NCBI RefSeq assembly: GCF_000177195.2
Contig: NC_015953.1
Span: 3,534,001 to 3,598,000 of the forward strand
Reading direction: 5' to 3'
Length of the DNA stretch: 64,000 nt
From: Streptomyces sp. SirexAA-E
GTDB lineage: Bacteria > Actinomycetota > Actinomycetes > Streptomycetales > Streptomycetaceae
In this document: positions 43,983 to 53,736 of the stretch, piece by piece
Numbering within the stretch: position 1 is the first letter of the stretch
How the letters are laid out: the number at the start of each line of letters is the position of its first letter
Notes under the pieces: model-generated
What the model saw: the letters and a program-made list of their open reading frames with translations, nothing else
The model's database searches: none
What the model was told of the DNA's origin: nothing
Translations under genes and position numbers: made by a program

Positions 43983-45122
43983 TCACAGGGCCACGACGTC
44001 GGCCACCACACAGGACACGTTGTCGGGGCCCCCGGCGTCACCGGCCAGCGCGACCAGGTCGCGCACCGCCACGTCCGGGCCGTCCGCGGCGACGACCGCG
44101 CGGGTCAGGGCGGCCTCGTCCACGACCGCCGACAGACCGTCCGAACAGAGCAGGTAGCGGTCGCCGGGCAGTGTGTCGCGCAGCCGTACCTCCGGGCGGG
44201 GGCCGGGCTCCCCGCCGTCACCGGACAGCGCCCTGAGCAGCAGGGCCCGCTGAGGGTGCGAGGCCGCCTCCTCCTCGGTCAGCGAACCGTCGTCGATCAT
44301 CGACTGCACCAGAGTGTCGTCGTGCGTGATCCGCAGCAGTCGCCCGTCCCGCACCACGTACGCCCGCGAGTCCCCGATGTGCACCAGCCCGAGCCGCGAC
44401 CCGGTCCACACCAGCGCGGTCAGGGTGCTCCCGGACTCCGCCGGGGCCCCGCCGCCCGCCACCGCCTCCCGCACCGCCCGCGCGGCACCGTCGGCCGCGT
44501 CCCGGAGGGCGCCCAGCAGGTCGTCCGCGTCGACCGCCCCGCGCGCCGCCGGCTTCAGCGCGTCGACCGCCGCCGCGCTCGCCTCGGCACCGGCCGCGCC
44601 GAAGCCGTCGGCCACGGCGAGCAGCCGGGCCCCCGCGTAGGCCGTGTCCTGCTGGATCCCGCGTACCGCTCCCGGGTGCGCCAGGGCCGCGTACCGGATC
44701 CCGAGCGTGGCCGGTCCACGACCGTCCGTGTCGATGTCACCCATGCCGACGTTCTCCTTCGCTGACAGACGGTCGACGAGGAAGGCGGCGAGCTCCCGCC
44801 GGGCCGCGGTCTCGGCCTCCACCCGCGCCCAGTAGGCGCGGATCTCGGCGGCGGCCGCGGCGTCGTCCAGCGCGGTCACCTCCGCGATCCGGGCGAGCGG
44901 CATCCCGATGCGGCGCAGCCAGGCCACCAGCCGGGCCGTCCCGGCCTGCGCCCGGTCGTAGTAGCGGTAGCCGTTCACCGGGTCGACCAGGTCCGGCCGC
45001 AGCAGGCCCAGCTCGTCGTAGCGGCGCAGAGCCTTGGCCGAGAGCCGGGACAGCCGGGCGAACTCCCCGATCGTCACCAGCTCCGCGTCCCGGGCCGCCC
45101 GCGTCCGGCCTTCGCTGTCCAC
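43983..45122 (-). CDS. MerR-type HTH fused to a PP2C serine/threonine phosphatase
   Basis: A 379-residue fusion. GTG start with GAGGAGGGG upstream. Residues 15-85: MerR HTH (VTIGEFARLSRLSAKALRRYDELGLLRPDLVDPVNGYRYY) and a short dimerisation helix. Residues about 140-379: PP2C with DTAYAG, VADGFGAAG, GDSRAYVVRDG, CSDGLS and GGPDNVSCVVADVV, all metal Asp present. No transmembrane segment. The fusion would tie DNA binding to phosphatase activity or ligand state. Confidence 0.92.
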   Translation of the reverse strand: MDSEGRTRAARDAELVTIGEFARLSRLSAKALRRYDELGLLRPDLVDPVNGYRYYDRAQAGTARLVAWLRRIGMPLARIAEVTALDDAAAAAEIRAYWARVEAETAARRELAAFLVDRLSAKENVGMGDIDTDGRGPATLGIRYAALAHPGAVRGIQQDTAYAGARLLAVADGFGAAGAEASAAAVDALKPAARGAVDADDLLGALRDAADGAARAVREAVAGGGAPAESGSTLTALVWTGSRLGLVHIGDSRAYVVRDGRLLRITHDDTLVQSMIDDGSLTEEEAASHPQRALLLRALSGDGGEPGPRPEVRLRDTLPGDRYLLCSDGLSAVVDEAALTRAVVAADGPDVAVRDLVALAGDAGGPDNVSCVVADVVAL

Positions 45123-45226
45123 CGCACCCCTCCTCGTACCGGGCGGGTGGCCCGGCCCCGCCGATGCTGGGGCTTCCCCCGCCGGGAAGGTCAACCGCCG
45201 GCCGGGCCCCCGGCGCACGAAGGCCC

Positions 45227-45252
45227 GAGGACCGCCCCGGGGGACGGTCCTC
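45227..45252 (-). terminator. Hairpin downstream of the 136-aa membrane gene
   Basis: GAGGACCG and CGGTCCTC with an inner CCCC/GGGG pairing, between the 45307 stop and the MerR-PP2C promoter. Confidence 0.55.
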
Positions 45253-45306
45253 AGGCAGACGGACACCCTACTCAGCCTCGTGGGCCGGGCTCCGTGCGCG
45301 CGGCCC

Positions 45307-45717
45307 TCACTCGGACCGCGTGTAGAAGAGGTAGTACGCGTAGGCGGTCACCCCCGCGCCGACGCCCAGTCCGAGCGCCGTGGAGGCCAGCACCGTGTGG
45401 TGGTGCAGGCTGAAGAGGTAACCGATCACGATCGCGGTCACCGCCCCGTAGGCCGCGGCCCGCACCTCGACCGGCAGCCTCCCCTGGATCCGCCCCAGCA
45501 GGAACGACAGCACGGCGAACGCCGCACCGCAGGCGACGCCGAGCCAGATCAGCCCGCCGGTGGTCTCGCCGCCGTCCCGCCGGATGAAGAACGCCCAGAA
45601 CCCGACGATCACCCCCAGCACCAGCGGCAGCGCCCAGCCGATCGCGTGGTGCGGGTGCCGGGCCGGGGCCCGGGTACGCCTCGCTCCGTGCCGGGACAGT
45701 GTTGCGTGTGTGGTCAT
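45307..45717 (-). CDS. Hypothetical membrane protein, 136 aa
   Basis: AAGGAG 8 bp before the ATG. After a basic N-terminus (HGARRTRAPARHPHH), four hydrophobic segments: WALPLVLGVIVGFWAFFI, GLIWLGVACGAAFAVLSFLLG, AAAYGAVTAIVIGYLFSL and ALGLGVGAGVTAYAYYLF. No family recognised. Confidence 0.78.
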   Translation of the reverse strand: MTTHATLSRHGARRTRAPARHPHHAIGWALPLVLGVIVGFWAFFIRRDGGETTGGLIWLGVACGAAFAVLSFLLGRIQGRLPVEVRAAAYGAVTAIVIGYLFSLHHHTVLASTALGLGVGAGVTAYAYYLFYTRSE

Positions 45718-45842
45718 GGCGCCAGCTCCTTGACTCGCCCCCGTCCTCCGGTCTCTCCAGCGCACACCCGGCCGCGCCGCCCGGCAACTCGAATGGCGTA
45801 CGGCCCGCAGCGCGCCGCCGCCGCAGACGATTGGCTGGGGCT

Positions 45843-46709
45843 GTGCGGACCTACTTCTCAGCGGCCCTGTCGGCGGTACTCCTCGTCCTGCTCGCCCTGC
45901 TGGTCCCGTTCAGCGCCCTCGCCGCCTGGGTCGACCTGGAGCTCGACGACTCCGACCGCTATCTCGCCGCCGTCTCCCCGCTGGCCTCGGACACCGGCGT
46001 CCGGGACACCGTCGCCACGCTCGTCACCGACGAGGCGATGAAGAACATCGACGTCGGCCCGCTCCAGGACACCGTCGAGGAGTTCCTGGACGACACCGCG
46101 CGGTCCTTCACCACGACCGAGGCGTTCCAGAAGGCCTGGGACAGCGCCAACCGCACCGCGCACCAGGCCGTGACCGCCGCCCTGCACGGCGACGACGGGC
46201 AGGCCGTCACCATCGACCTGGCGCCGGTGACCGAACGCGTCAAGCGGGAACTGGTCGACGACGGTGTGCCGTTCGCCGAGCTCATCCCCGTACGGCACAC
46301 CACGATCACCCTGCTCTCCGCCGACCGCGCCGACGAGCTGCGGACCTCGTTCCGGTGGCTCCGGTACTGCAGTGTCTGGCCGGCCGTCGGGACGGCGGTC
46401 CTGCTCGTCCTCGTCGTCGGCCTCGCGTTCGTACGGCGCGGGGCGCGGGGCGGACTCGCGGCCACCGCCGTGGCGGGCGCCGGATTCGTGCTCGGCGCGC
46501 TCCTGCTGCGCGTCGCGGTCGCCGTCGGCCGGAGCAGGGTGCTGGACCAGGTGCCGGACAGCGACCGGGACGGGGCGGCGGCGGTGTACGACGCGCTCAC
46601 CGCGTCGCTGCGCACGACCGTGTGGGCGGTGCTCGCGGCGGGCGTGGTGCTGGCGGTCTGCGGGACGGCCGGACGGATCGTCGCGACGCGGCGGACCACC
46701 GGACGGTAG
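45843..46709 (+). CDS. Hypothetical membrane protein with extracytoplasmic loop, 288 aa
   Basis: GTG start. N-terminal membrane segment (AALSAVLLVLLALLVPFSALAAW), then a soluble, probably external domain of about 150 residues (DSDRYLAAVSPLASDTGVRDTVATLVTDEAMKNID and on), and three C-terminal segments (VGTAVLLVLVVGLAFV, VAGAGFVLGALLLRVAVAV, TVWAVLAAGVVLAVCG). This layout is common in actinobacterial integral membrane proteins of unknown role. Confidence 0.82.
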   Translation: MRTYFSAALSAVLLVLLALLVPFSALAAWVDLELDDSDRYLAAVSPLASDTGVRDTVATLVTDEAMKNIDVGPLQDTVEEFLDDTARSFTTTEAFQKAWDSANRTAHQAVTAALHGDDGQAVTIDLAPVTERVKRELVDDGVPFAELIPVRHTTITLLSADRADELRTSFRWLRYCSVWPAVGTAVLLVLVVGLAFVRRGARGGLAATAVAGAGFVLGALLLRVAVAVGRSRVLDQVPDSDRDGAAAVYDALTASLRTTVWAVLAAGVVLAVCGTAGRIVATRRTTGR

Positions 46710-46826
46710 GGGCCCGCACCGCACCGGGGCACACCGTCGTGGGCCACCCGGTTCCGACATGCGCGGCCCCGGGGGCCGGGCGACAGTGGGAGGCGTGGAC
46801 AGGGGGCCGAACGAGAGGTCTGCCGT

Positions 46827-47768
46827 ATGCGAGCCATCGCCGTCAGCGCGTTCCGTGTGGAACCCTCGCTGATGGAGGTACCGAAACCCGATCCCGCGCC
46901 CGGCGAGGTGCGGGTGAAGGTCGAGTACGCGGGCCTCAACCCGCTGGACTGGCAGACCGCCGACGGCTCCCTGGACGGGACGGTCCCGCACACCTTCCCG
47001 CTCCTCGTCGGAGCCGACTTCGCGGGCCGGGTCGACATGATCGGCGGCGGTGCCAACCGCTTCCGGGTCGGCGACCCGGTGTTCGGCCGGGTGACGGCAC
47101 CACCGGTGGGGCGCTGCGGCGCGTACGGCGAGTACCTCTGCGTGGCCCAGGACTCGCCGATGGCCCTGGTCCCGGACGGCCTCCCGCTCCGGCTGGCCGC
47201 GGCCCTCCCGTGCGCCGGGACGGCCGCCGCGCAGATCCTGGGCGGCACGTCCGTCCGCAGCGGGCGGAGCCTGCTGGTCGTCGGCGCGGCGGGCGGGGTG
47301 GGGAGCTTCCTGACCCAGCTCGCGGCGGCCCGCTCGGTCGGGGTCGTCGCGGCGGTGCGGGGGGACGAGAAGAGGCGGATGGCCGCGCTCGGCGCCGCCG
47401 CCACCGTCGACACCACGACCGGCCCGGACGGGCTGGCGACGGCGGTGGCCGATCTGTATCCACAGGGCGTCGACGTCCTCGTCGATCTGGTCTCCACCGA
47501 TCCGGCGGCCTTCGCCGCGCACACCGCGCTGGTCCGGGACGGCGGTGTCGCCGTCACCACCCGGGGCGTTCCGGGCCCGCCCGGCGTCGCCCTGGTGGAC
47601 TTCCGCCTCGCCCCGACGGCGGAGCTGCTCGACGCCCTGGCCGAGGGAGCCGCGCGAGGGGGCTTCCAGGTGCCCATCGACCTCGAACTCCCCCTGGAGA
47701 AGGCCCCCCAGGCCTTGGCCCAGAACCGCGCGGGCGGTGCGCGCGGCAAGACCGTCCTCGTGATCTGA
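46827..47768 (+). CDS. NADP-dependent MDR oxidoreductase
   Basis: A 313-residue zinc-less MDR enzyme: MRAIAVSAFRVEPSLMEVPKPDPAPGEVRVKVEYAGLNPLDWQ, Rossmann loop VVGAAGGVGSFLTQLA near residue 155, and C-terminal KAPQALAQNRAGGARGKTVLVI. Quinone oxidoreductase-like; substrate unknown. AGAGG lies 8 bp upstream. A second MDR gene is at 7733. Confidence 0.9.
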   Translation: MRAIAVSAFRVEPSLMEVPKPDPAPGEVRVKVEYAGLNPLDWQTADGSLDGTVPHTFPLLVGADFAGRVDMIGGGANRFRVGDPVFGRVTAPPVGRCGAYGEYLCVAQDSPMALVPDGLPLRLAAALPCAGTAAAQILGGTSVRSGRSLLVVGAAGGVGSFLTQLAAARSVGVVAAVRGDEKRRMAALGAAATVDTTTGPDGLATAVADLYPQGVDVLVDLVSTDPAAFAAHTALVRDGGVAVTTRGVPGPPGVALVDFRLAPTAELLDALAEGAARGGFQVPIDLELPLEKAPQALAQNRAGGARGKTVLVI

Positions 47769-47843
47769 ACCGACTTCGTCGACCGGCCGTCTTCGTCAAC
47801 CGACCGTGTCCGGTCATCCCACCGGGTAAGGAGCGCCGACACC

Positions 47844-48086
47844 ATGGGCGAGAAGGACATCATCGAGTACATCGACGGGCTGGTCGCGGAGGAGCGGGAC
47901 CTGCGGGCCCGTTCCACGCTGGACGGCCTCGTGGACGAGGAGCGGGCCCGGCTGCGGGAGGTGGAGATCCGGCTCGACCAGTGCTGGGACCTGCTGCGGC
48001 AGCGCCGGGCGCTCACCGAGTTCGGCGACGATCCGTCGAAGGCGACGGTCCGCCCCGCCGACGAGGTGGAGGACTACCGCAGCTGA
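47844..48086 (+). CDS. DUF2630-family small protein, 80 aa
   Basis: MGEKDIIEYIDGLVAEERDL onward; helical and highly charged, ending PADEVEDYRS. AAGGAG precedes the ATG. The IIEYIDGLVAEE...LDQCWDLLRQRRAL pattern is characteristic of DUF2630. Function unknown. Confidence 0.88.
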   Translation: MGEKDIIEYIDGLVAEERDLRARSTLDGLVDEERARLREVEIRLDQCWDLLRQRRALTEFGDDPSKATVRPADEVEDYRS

Positions 48087-48108
48087 GAGCTCGGCCGCCG
48101 GGGCCCGG

Positions 48109-48543
48109 TCAGGAGCCGGCGTCCCGGTCCCGGCGGGAGGCGCGCCGGGCACCCTGGAGGCCCTGGAGGCGCTCGATCTCGCGGCGGTCGCGCTTGGTCG
48201 GGCGGCCGGCCCCGCGGTCGCGGACCGGCACCTGGACCGCCGCCTCGCGCGGCGGCGGGGGCGGACTGTTGTCGACGTAGCACTCGACGGCGACCGGCGG
48301 TCCGACGCGCTTCTTCACGATCCTGGAGACGACCACGATCCGGTCGCGGCCGGCGTGCCGGAGCCGCACCTCGTCGCCCGACCGCAGGGACTGCGCCGGC
48401 TTGGCCCGCTCGCCGTTGACCCGGACGTGCCCCGCCCGGCAGGCGGCGGCCGCCTGGGAGCGCGTCTTGGTCAGCCGCACCGACCAGATCCACACGTCGA
48501 CCCGGGCGCTGCCCTCCGCCTGTGGCGCCTCACCGGAAACCAT
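48109..48543 (-). CDS. S4-domain RNA-binding protein (Hsp15/HslR-like)
   Basis: A 144-residue protein. S4 fold at about 15-75: RVDVWIWSVRLTKTRSQAAAACRAGHVRVNGERAKPAQSLRSGDEVRL. A basic tail (RPTKRDRREIERLQGLQGARRASRRDRD) should bind RNA. Hsp15 relatives bind stalled 50S subunits with peptidyl-tRNA; this role is inferred. Confidence 0.92.
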   Translation of the reverse strand: MVSGEAPQAEGSARVDVWIWSVRLTKTRSQAAAACRAGHVRVNGERAKPAQSLRSGDEVRLRHAGRDRIVVVSRIVKKRVGPPVAVECYVDNSPPPPPREAAVQVPVRDRGAGRPTKRDRREIERLQGLQGARRASRRDRDAGS

Positions 48544-48581
48544 GGGGCCGACTCTAGTCCGGCAAGGCGCCCCCGCGGGGG

Positions 48582-48779
48582 TCAGGAGCCGAAACCCTTG
48601 ATGACCGCGCCCGTCTCGTAGGCGGACGGCTCCCGCTCGCAGACGCCGCAGGCGCTCGGCGGGTGCTCGCCGAGCGACCACGGCTTCGCCGTGGCCCCGT
48701 CGGCCCCGCCGTGCGCGCGACCCACTCCGCCGAACCAAACCTTCGAACGACGTCCGTCAGGCCCGCACCGCACGGGCAC
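48582..48779 (-). CDS. Small conserved-looking protein, about 65 aa
   Basis: Reads GPDGRRSKVWFGGVGRAHGG, then AKPWSLGEHPPSACGVCEREPSAYETGAVIKGFGS. Codons are strongly G/C-ended, as in real genes here, and the CGVCE pair could bind metal. The start is uncertain: GTG at 48779 or 48773. No ribosome-binding site is clear. Function unknown. Confidence 0.55.
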   Translation of the reverse strand: MPVRCGPDGRRSKVWFGGVGRAHGGADGATAKPWSLGEHPPSACGVCEREPSAYETGAVIKGFGS

Positions 48780-48811
48780 AGGCCTGAGGGCATCGTCCGG
48801 TCCGGCGGGCC

Positions 48812-50872
48812 TCAGACCCCGATGTCCGCACCGTCCCTACGCCATACGGCCACGACCGAGGGCCGTACGATGCGGCCCGGGCCGTCCGGCCAGGTGCTGG
48901 CCGGCTTCTCCACGGACGCGCCGTCGATCTCGCCCGGGTGCTGGACCGCGACCAGCACCCTGCGGTCCTGGATCACCGGCCCGCAGGTCTCCGCCCCGGT
49001 CGGCACGGTCAGGAACTGCTTCAGCTCACCGCGCCGCTCGCCCGCGGTCGCCACACCGAACAGCCCGTCGTGCGAGCCGAGTTGGTTCCCGTCCGTGGAG
49101 ATCCACAGGTTGCCGTGGTCGTCGAAGGCCACGTTGTCCGGGCAGGAGATCGGGCTGACCTTCTCCTTCGGGAAGCCGGAGAAGTACGTCGACGGGTCGT
49201 CGGGGTCGCCCGCGACGAGGAAGAGCCGCCAGGCGAAGCCGTCGCCCGCCGGGTCGTCCCAGTTCTCCGCGAGCTCCAGGATCTGGCCGTGCTTGTTGGC
49301 GTTGCGCGGGTTGGCCTCGTCCGCACCGGCCAGGCCCGCCTTGCCGCGGTCGGAGTTGTTGGTGAGGGCGATGTAGACCCGGCCGGTACGCGGCGACGGC
49401 TCGACGTCCTCGGGGCGGTCCATCTTGGTGGCGCCGACCTTGTCACCGGCCAGGCGCGTGAAGACGTACACCTCGTCGGCGGTCATCCCGGGTACGTGCG
49501 AGGTGTCCCCGGTGGCGAGCGGGATCCACACACCGCTGCCGTCGAACTCGCCGTCGGCGGGGAGCTTCCCGGTGCCGTCGATCTCCCCGGCGGGCGAGTC
49601 GCCGGTCAGCTTGGCGACGTACAGGGTGCCCTCGTCCAGCAGGGTCAGGTTGTGCGCGCGGGCAGCCCGGGAGGTGCCCTTCTTCATCTTCCTGCTGGAG
49701 ACGAACTTGTAGAAGTAGTCGAACTTCTCGTCGTCGCCCATGTAGACGACCGGCCGGCCGTCGGCGGTCAGCCGGGGCTGGGCGGCCTCGTGCTTGAAGC
49801 GGCCCAGCGCGGTCCGCTTGCGGGGCGTGGAGTCCGGGTCGTACGGGTCGAGTTCGACGACCCAGCCGAAGCGGTGCGCCTCGTTGGGCTCCTTCGCCAG
49901 GTCGAAGCGCCGGTCGAACCGCTCCCACTTGCGCTCGGTCTCGCCCGTGCCGATGCCGTAGCGCTTGTCGGTGGCGCTGGAGCCGTGGGCGAAGTACTGG
50001 TTGAAGTTCTCCTCGCCGTGCAGCGTGGTGCCCCACGGGGTGGTGCCGCCCGCGCAGTTGTTCAGGGTGCCCAGGACCTTGCGGCCGGTGCGGTCGGCGG
50101 AGGTACGCAGCAGCGGGCTGCCCGCGGCCGGTCCGGTGACCTGGAAGACGCTGGTCGCGGTGAGCCGTCGGTTCAGCGGGTGACGGGTGACCGGGGAGAG
50201 CTTGCCGGTGCGGTTCTCCTCCTGGACGACGACCACGGAGAGTCCGTGCGCCGCCCAGGCGATCTCGACCTGCTCACGGGTCGGGTCGGCCGGATCGTAA
50301 CCACGGAACATGAGGTTCTCGTCCGTGTACTCATGATTGGCGACCAGCACCTGGCGGCCCCGCTCGCCCTGGAGCGGCAGCAGGGACAGGAAGTCGTTGT
50401 TGTAACCGAACTGGCCCGCCTGCGCCTTGGCGGACTGCTTGTCCGGGTCGAAGGCCGGGGCCCCGCGCAGAATCGGTTCGCCCCAGCGGATCACCACGTT
50501 CTGGCCGTAGCCGTCGGGGACGGTGACCTTGTCGTGGGTGTTGGGCGCCACGGGCGCGAAGCGCAGACCGCGGGCGCCGGACGCGGTGGGCCTCGGCTTC
50601 TTCCCGGGGTGCCCGGCGAGCGGCGCGGCCTCGGCCTGCGGAGCGCCCGCCCCGGCGAGCGTCGCGGTCCCGGCGGCGGCCGCGACGGTCACCACCGCGG
50701 CGGCGCGCACCATCGACCGGCGGGAGAGGGCACCGGCGATGACGTCGCCGGCGTACTCGTTGTCGCTGGTGTTCGGTACCTCCTGGAAGCAGGCGTCCCC
50801 GCAGCGATAGCGGCAGGTCAGCGCCGAGCGCCCGCCGGGGTGCGAGCCGATGAGCGGCAGCATGTTCCGCAC
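48812..50872 (-). CDS. phoX: PhoX-family (DUF839) secreted alkaline phosphatase
   Basis: A 686-residue exported phosphatase releasing phosphate from organic esters with Ca/Fe cofactors. GTG start with GGAGGG upstream. The N-terminus has the PhoX-type TCRYRCGDACFQEVPNTSDNEYAGD segment, then a Tat-like signal SRRSMVRAAAVVTVAAAAGTA. The body has NNDFLSLLPLQGERGRQVLVANHEYTDENLMF, GGTTPWGTTLHGEENFNQYF and MDRPEDVEPSPRTGRVYIALTNNS, all family hallmarks. A PHO box lies 67 bp upstream. Confidence 0.94.
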   Translation of the reverse strand: MRNMLPLIGSHPGGRSALTCRYRCGDACFQEVPNTSDNEYAGDVIAGALSRRSMVRAAAVVTVAAAAGTATLAGAGAPQAEAAPLAGHPGKKPRPTASGARGLRFAPVAPNTHDKVTVPDGYGQNVVIRWGEPILRGAPAFDPDKQSAKAQAGQFGYNNDFLSLLPLQGERGRQVLVANHEYTDENLMFRGYDPADPTREQVEIAWAAHGLSVVVVQEENRTGKLSPVTRHPLNRRLTATSVFQVTGPAAGSPLLRTSADRTGRKVLGTLNNCAGGTTPWGTTLHGEENFNQYFAHGSSATDKRYGIGTGETERKWERFDRRFDLAKEPNEAHRFGWVVELDPYDPDSTPRKRTALGRFKHEAAQPRLTADGRPVVYMGDDEKFDYFYKFVSSRKMKKGTSRAARAHNLTLLDEGTLYVAKLTGDSPAGEIDGTGKLPADGEFDGSGVWIPLATGDTSHVPGMTADEVYVFTRLAGDKVGATKMDRPEDVEPSPRTGRVYIALTNNSDRGKAGLAGADEANPRNANKHGQILELAENWDDPAGDGFAWRLFLVAGDPDDPSTYFSGFPKEKVSPISCPDNVAFDDHGNLWISTDGNQLGSHDGLFGVATAGERRGELKQFLTVPTGAETCGPVIQDRRVLVAVQHPGEIDGASVEKPASTWPDGPGRIVRPSVVAVWRRDGADIGV

Positions 50873-50938
50873 GATGTCCGTCCCTCCGTCTGTGTGTCGT
50901 GCGTGACGCTAGGGGCGCGTCCACGCCGTACGAGGGAC

Positions 50939-50960
50939 TGCCGGTGAACGGAGGGTGAAG
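50939..50960 (-). promoter_or_regulatory. PHO box (PhoP-binding direct repeats)
   Basis: Minus strand: CTTCACCCTCC then GTTCACCGGCA, two 11-bp direct repeat units of the GTTCACC type. A TAGCGT -10-like hexamer lies at 50911-50906, so the box covers the -35 region of phoX. Confidence 0.85.
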
Positions 50961-51166
50961 CCCCGGACACCGCTGGGCTTCCGCACCTGTCGCGGCGTCA
51001 ACACCACGGCACCGGATACCCGGTCGGAGGCCTGTGGGCGCGGGGACGGCCCGCGCCCACCGAACGGCCGGATCCGGCCGCTAACCTTACGTATCCGCCC
51101 TGGCCTGGGATCAATTCCCGCAGTACGGACATTTATCGCACCCAACTCATGCGAAAGGCCTCGCCC

Positions 51167-52534
51167 ATGGGCATTCGGAGCTTGCTGCGCAAGGTGTTCG
51201 GCCGCACGGAGCAGGACGAGCCGACCACGGCCACCGTTCCGCCGCAGGCCGAGCGCACCCCGCCCGCGGAGCCGGAGCCGGAGACCACGCCTTCGGCCTC
51301 CTCGGACGCTTCGGCCGCTGCGGACGCTTCGGCCTCCTCGGACGCTTCGGCGACCGAGCCCGCGAAGGCCTCGGTACCGGCCCCGGCCTCGCCCGTGGAC
51401 CGGTCCACCACCGCCGACCGGACGGACGGAGCGGCCTCGGATCTGGTGGCCGCCGCGTTCGACAAGCCGTCCGCGCCCGCCGCGCCGACGGTCCCGGCCC
51501 AGGGCACGAGCCCCGACGCCAAGCCGTCCGAGGCGACGCCCTCCAAGGCCGCCGTGTCCACGTCCGAGCCGGTCACGATCGACGTGGGCCCGGAGCCGGA
51601 GTCCGTAACGGCGGCCGAACCGAAGCCGGAGGCAGAGCCGGAGACGGAGCCGAAGCCGGAGACGGGCGCCGAGGTCGTCGAGGTCATCGAGATCGTGGCG
51701 GCCGAGGCCGCGCCCGCCGCCCCGGTGGTCGAGGACACCCCGACCGCCGCCCCTGAGACCGTCACCGAGGCCGCAACCGAGGCGCCCGCCCCGGAGGCCG
51801 CGGCCCCGGCCACCCCGGTGGCCGCGAAGCCCGCCGCCACCGGCAGGCCCGCCGTTCCGCTCGCCCGGGTCAAGGCCGCCGCGCCCGGACTCGTCGCCCC
51901 TTACAAGGCGGCGCAGGCCAAGCTCAAGGCGCAGGGGCTCACCGGACTGCGGGCGACCGTCTACCTGGTGCTCGACCGGTCCGGGTCCATGCGGCCGTTC
52001 TACAAGGACGGCAGCGCCCAGCACCTGGGCGACCGCGCCCTGGCGCTGGCCGCGCACCTGGACACGGACGCCACCGTGCCCGTGGTCTTCTTCTCGACCG
52101 ACGTCGACGGCACCGGCACCGTCGGCCTGACCTCCCACGAGGGCAGGATCGACGAGCTGCACGCGGGACTCGGCCGACTGGGCCGGACCCACTACCACCG
52201 GGCCGTCGAGGAGGTCGTCGCGCACTACGAGGCGTCCGGGTCCTCGGACCCGGCGCTCGTGATCTTCCAGACGGACGGCGCCCCGGACGCCAGGGTCGCT
52301 GCCAAGCAGGCGCTCGTGGACGCGGCGCGGCTGCCGCTGTACTTCCAGTTCGTCGCGTTCGGCGACGAGGACTCGAAGGCCTTCGACTTCCTGCGCAGGC
52401 TGGACGCCCCGAACGCCGGGTTCTTCCACGCCGGGCCCGCTCCCCGCGAGGTGCCCGACGCGACGTTCTACCGCGAGGTGCTCGCCGGACTCCCGGCCTG
52501 GACCGCCGCCCGCGGGCTCCGCGCCGAGGACTGA
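51167..52534 (+). CDS. TerF-type von Willebrand factor A protein
   Basis: A 455-residue protein. [13 protein letters not shown], then about 220 residues of Ala/Pro/Glu/Ser low complexity, then a vWA domain: [23 protein letters not shown] with the MIDAS DxSxS near residue 270, [44 protein letters not shown] and [22 protein letters not shown]. It matches the TerF vWA type linked with tellurite/stress systems. Its 3' end overlaps the convergent kinase gene by 67 bp. Confidence 0.9.
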   Translation: MGIRSLLRKVFGRTEQDEPTTATVPPQAERTPPAEPEPETTPSASSDASAAADASASSDASATEPAKASVPAPASPVDRSTTADRTDGAASDLVAAAFDKPSAPAAPTVPAQGTSPDAKPSEATPSKAAVSTSEPVTIDVGPEPESVTAAEPKPEAEPETEPKPETGAEVVEVIEIVAAEAAPAAPVVEDTPTAAPETVTEAATEAPAPEAAAPATPVAAKPAATGRPAVPLARVKAAAPGLVAPYKAAQAKLKAQGLTGLRATVYLVLDRSGSMRPFYKDGSAQHLGDRALALAAHLDTDATVPVVFFSTDVDGTGTVGLTSHEGRIDELHAGLGRLGRTHYHRAVEEVVAHYEASGSSDPALVIFQTDGAPDARVAAKQALVDAARLPLYFQFVAFGDEDSKAFDFLRRLDAPNAGFFHAGPAPREVPDATFYREVLAGLPAWTAARGLRAED

Positions 52535-53736
52535 CGCCCCGCCGGCAGCCGTACGGTCACGGCGAGCCCGCCCCCCGGGCCGGGCCGCGCCGTGGCCGTA
52601 CCGCCGTGGGCCACCGCGATGGACCGGACGATCGACAGCCCCAGACCGGACCCCTGGCCCATCCGGTCCCGCCCCTCCCCCCGCCGGAACGGCTGGAAGA
52701 ACCCCGCGATGTCCCCGTCGGCGACCTGGGGGCCGGTGTTGCGGACGACCAGCTCCGCGCCCGCCGACAGCGAGACGTCCACGGTCCCGCCGGGCACGTT
52801 GTACCGGACGGCGTTGGACAGCAGATTCGCCACCAGCTGCGCCAGCAGCTGCCGGTTCCCCCGCACGACGCAGGGCTCGACGAGGACCGCGATCTCCGGG
52901 CCGGGAACCGCACCCGCTCGCCCCGCCGCCGACCCGGGCCGTGCGGCCTCCTCGGCCACCACCTGCGCCAGGTCGACGTCCTCGCGCTCGCCGTGTGCCA
53001 GCCCCCTCTCGCTGCGCGCCAGCACCAGCAGCCCCTCGATGAGCCGTTCGCTGCGCCGGTTGTTGTCCAGCAGGGTCTGCCGGGTGCGTACGAGGTCCTC
53101 CGGGGACGGGTCGTCGAGCCCGATCTGGATCGCGGCCCGCTGGGTGGCCAGCGGGGTGCGCAGTTCGTGCGAGGCGTTGGCGATGAACCTCCGCTGGCTG
53201 TCGAACGCCTTCTCCAGCCGCGCCAGCAGCGCGTCCAGCGTCTCGCCCAGCTCCTTCAGCTCGTCGTCCGGCCCGCCCGCCGCGATCCGTTCGTGCAGGG
53301 TGTGCTCGGACAGCTTGCGGGCCTTCGCCGTCATGGCGTGGACCGGCCGCAGCACCCGCCCCGCCGTCCACCAGCCCACGGCGACCGCGCACCCCGTCAT
53401 GACGAGCAGCGCGGCGACCGACCAGTACAGCAGCTCACGGCTGGCCGCGTCGCTGACGTCGTCGGTGACGTCGTAGACCGTGGGCGGCCCGAGCCGGCCG
53501 CGGTGGTGCAGCGGGCCGTTCACCGCGAAGCCCGGCTGGGCGACCGCCGCCGAGGTGGCGATGGCGCGGGCCTGCGAGTCCGTCCCGGCACGGGAGGCCA
53601 GATTGACCGTGGCGAGCAGCGCCGTGCCGAGGACCAGGAACACCCCGCCGTACACGAGGGCGATCCGCATCCGGATCGTGGAGTGCCGCCCCTGCCACGC
53701 CTCCGCCCGCCGCGAGGACTTCGGCCACCGGGTCAC
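52468..53736 (-). CDS. Sensor histidine kinase (HAMP-HisKA-HATPase)
   Basis: A 422-residue membrane kinase. GTG start overlaps the regulator stop (GTGA). Two membrane segments ([47 protein letters not shown]) flank a short external loop, then HAMP ([22 protein letters not shown]), H-box [23 protein letters not shown]-box [13 protein letters not shown] and G-box [20 protein letters not shown]. The last 25 residues overlap the vWA gene 3' end. Confidence 0.93.
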   Translation of the reverse strand: MTRWPKSSRRAEAWQGRHSTIRMRIALVYGGVFLVLGTALLATVNLASRAGTDSQARAIATSAAVAQPGFAVNGPLHHRGRLGPPTVYDVTDDVSDAASRELLYWSVAALLVMTGCAVAVGWWTAGRVLRPVHAMTAKARKLSEHTLHERIAAGGPDDELKELGETLDALLARLEKAFDSQRRFIANASHELRTPLATQRAAIQIGLDDPSPEDLVRTRQTLLDNNRRSERLIEGLLVLARSERGLAHGEREDVDLAQVVAEEAARPGSAAGRAGAVPGPEIAVLVEPCVVRGNRQLLAQLVANLLSNAVRYNVPGGTVDVSLSAGAELVVRNTGPQVADGDIAGFFQPFRRGEGRDRMGQGSGLGLSIVRSIAVAHGGTATARPGPGGGLAVTVRLPAGRQSSARSPRAAVQAGSPASTSR

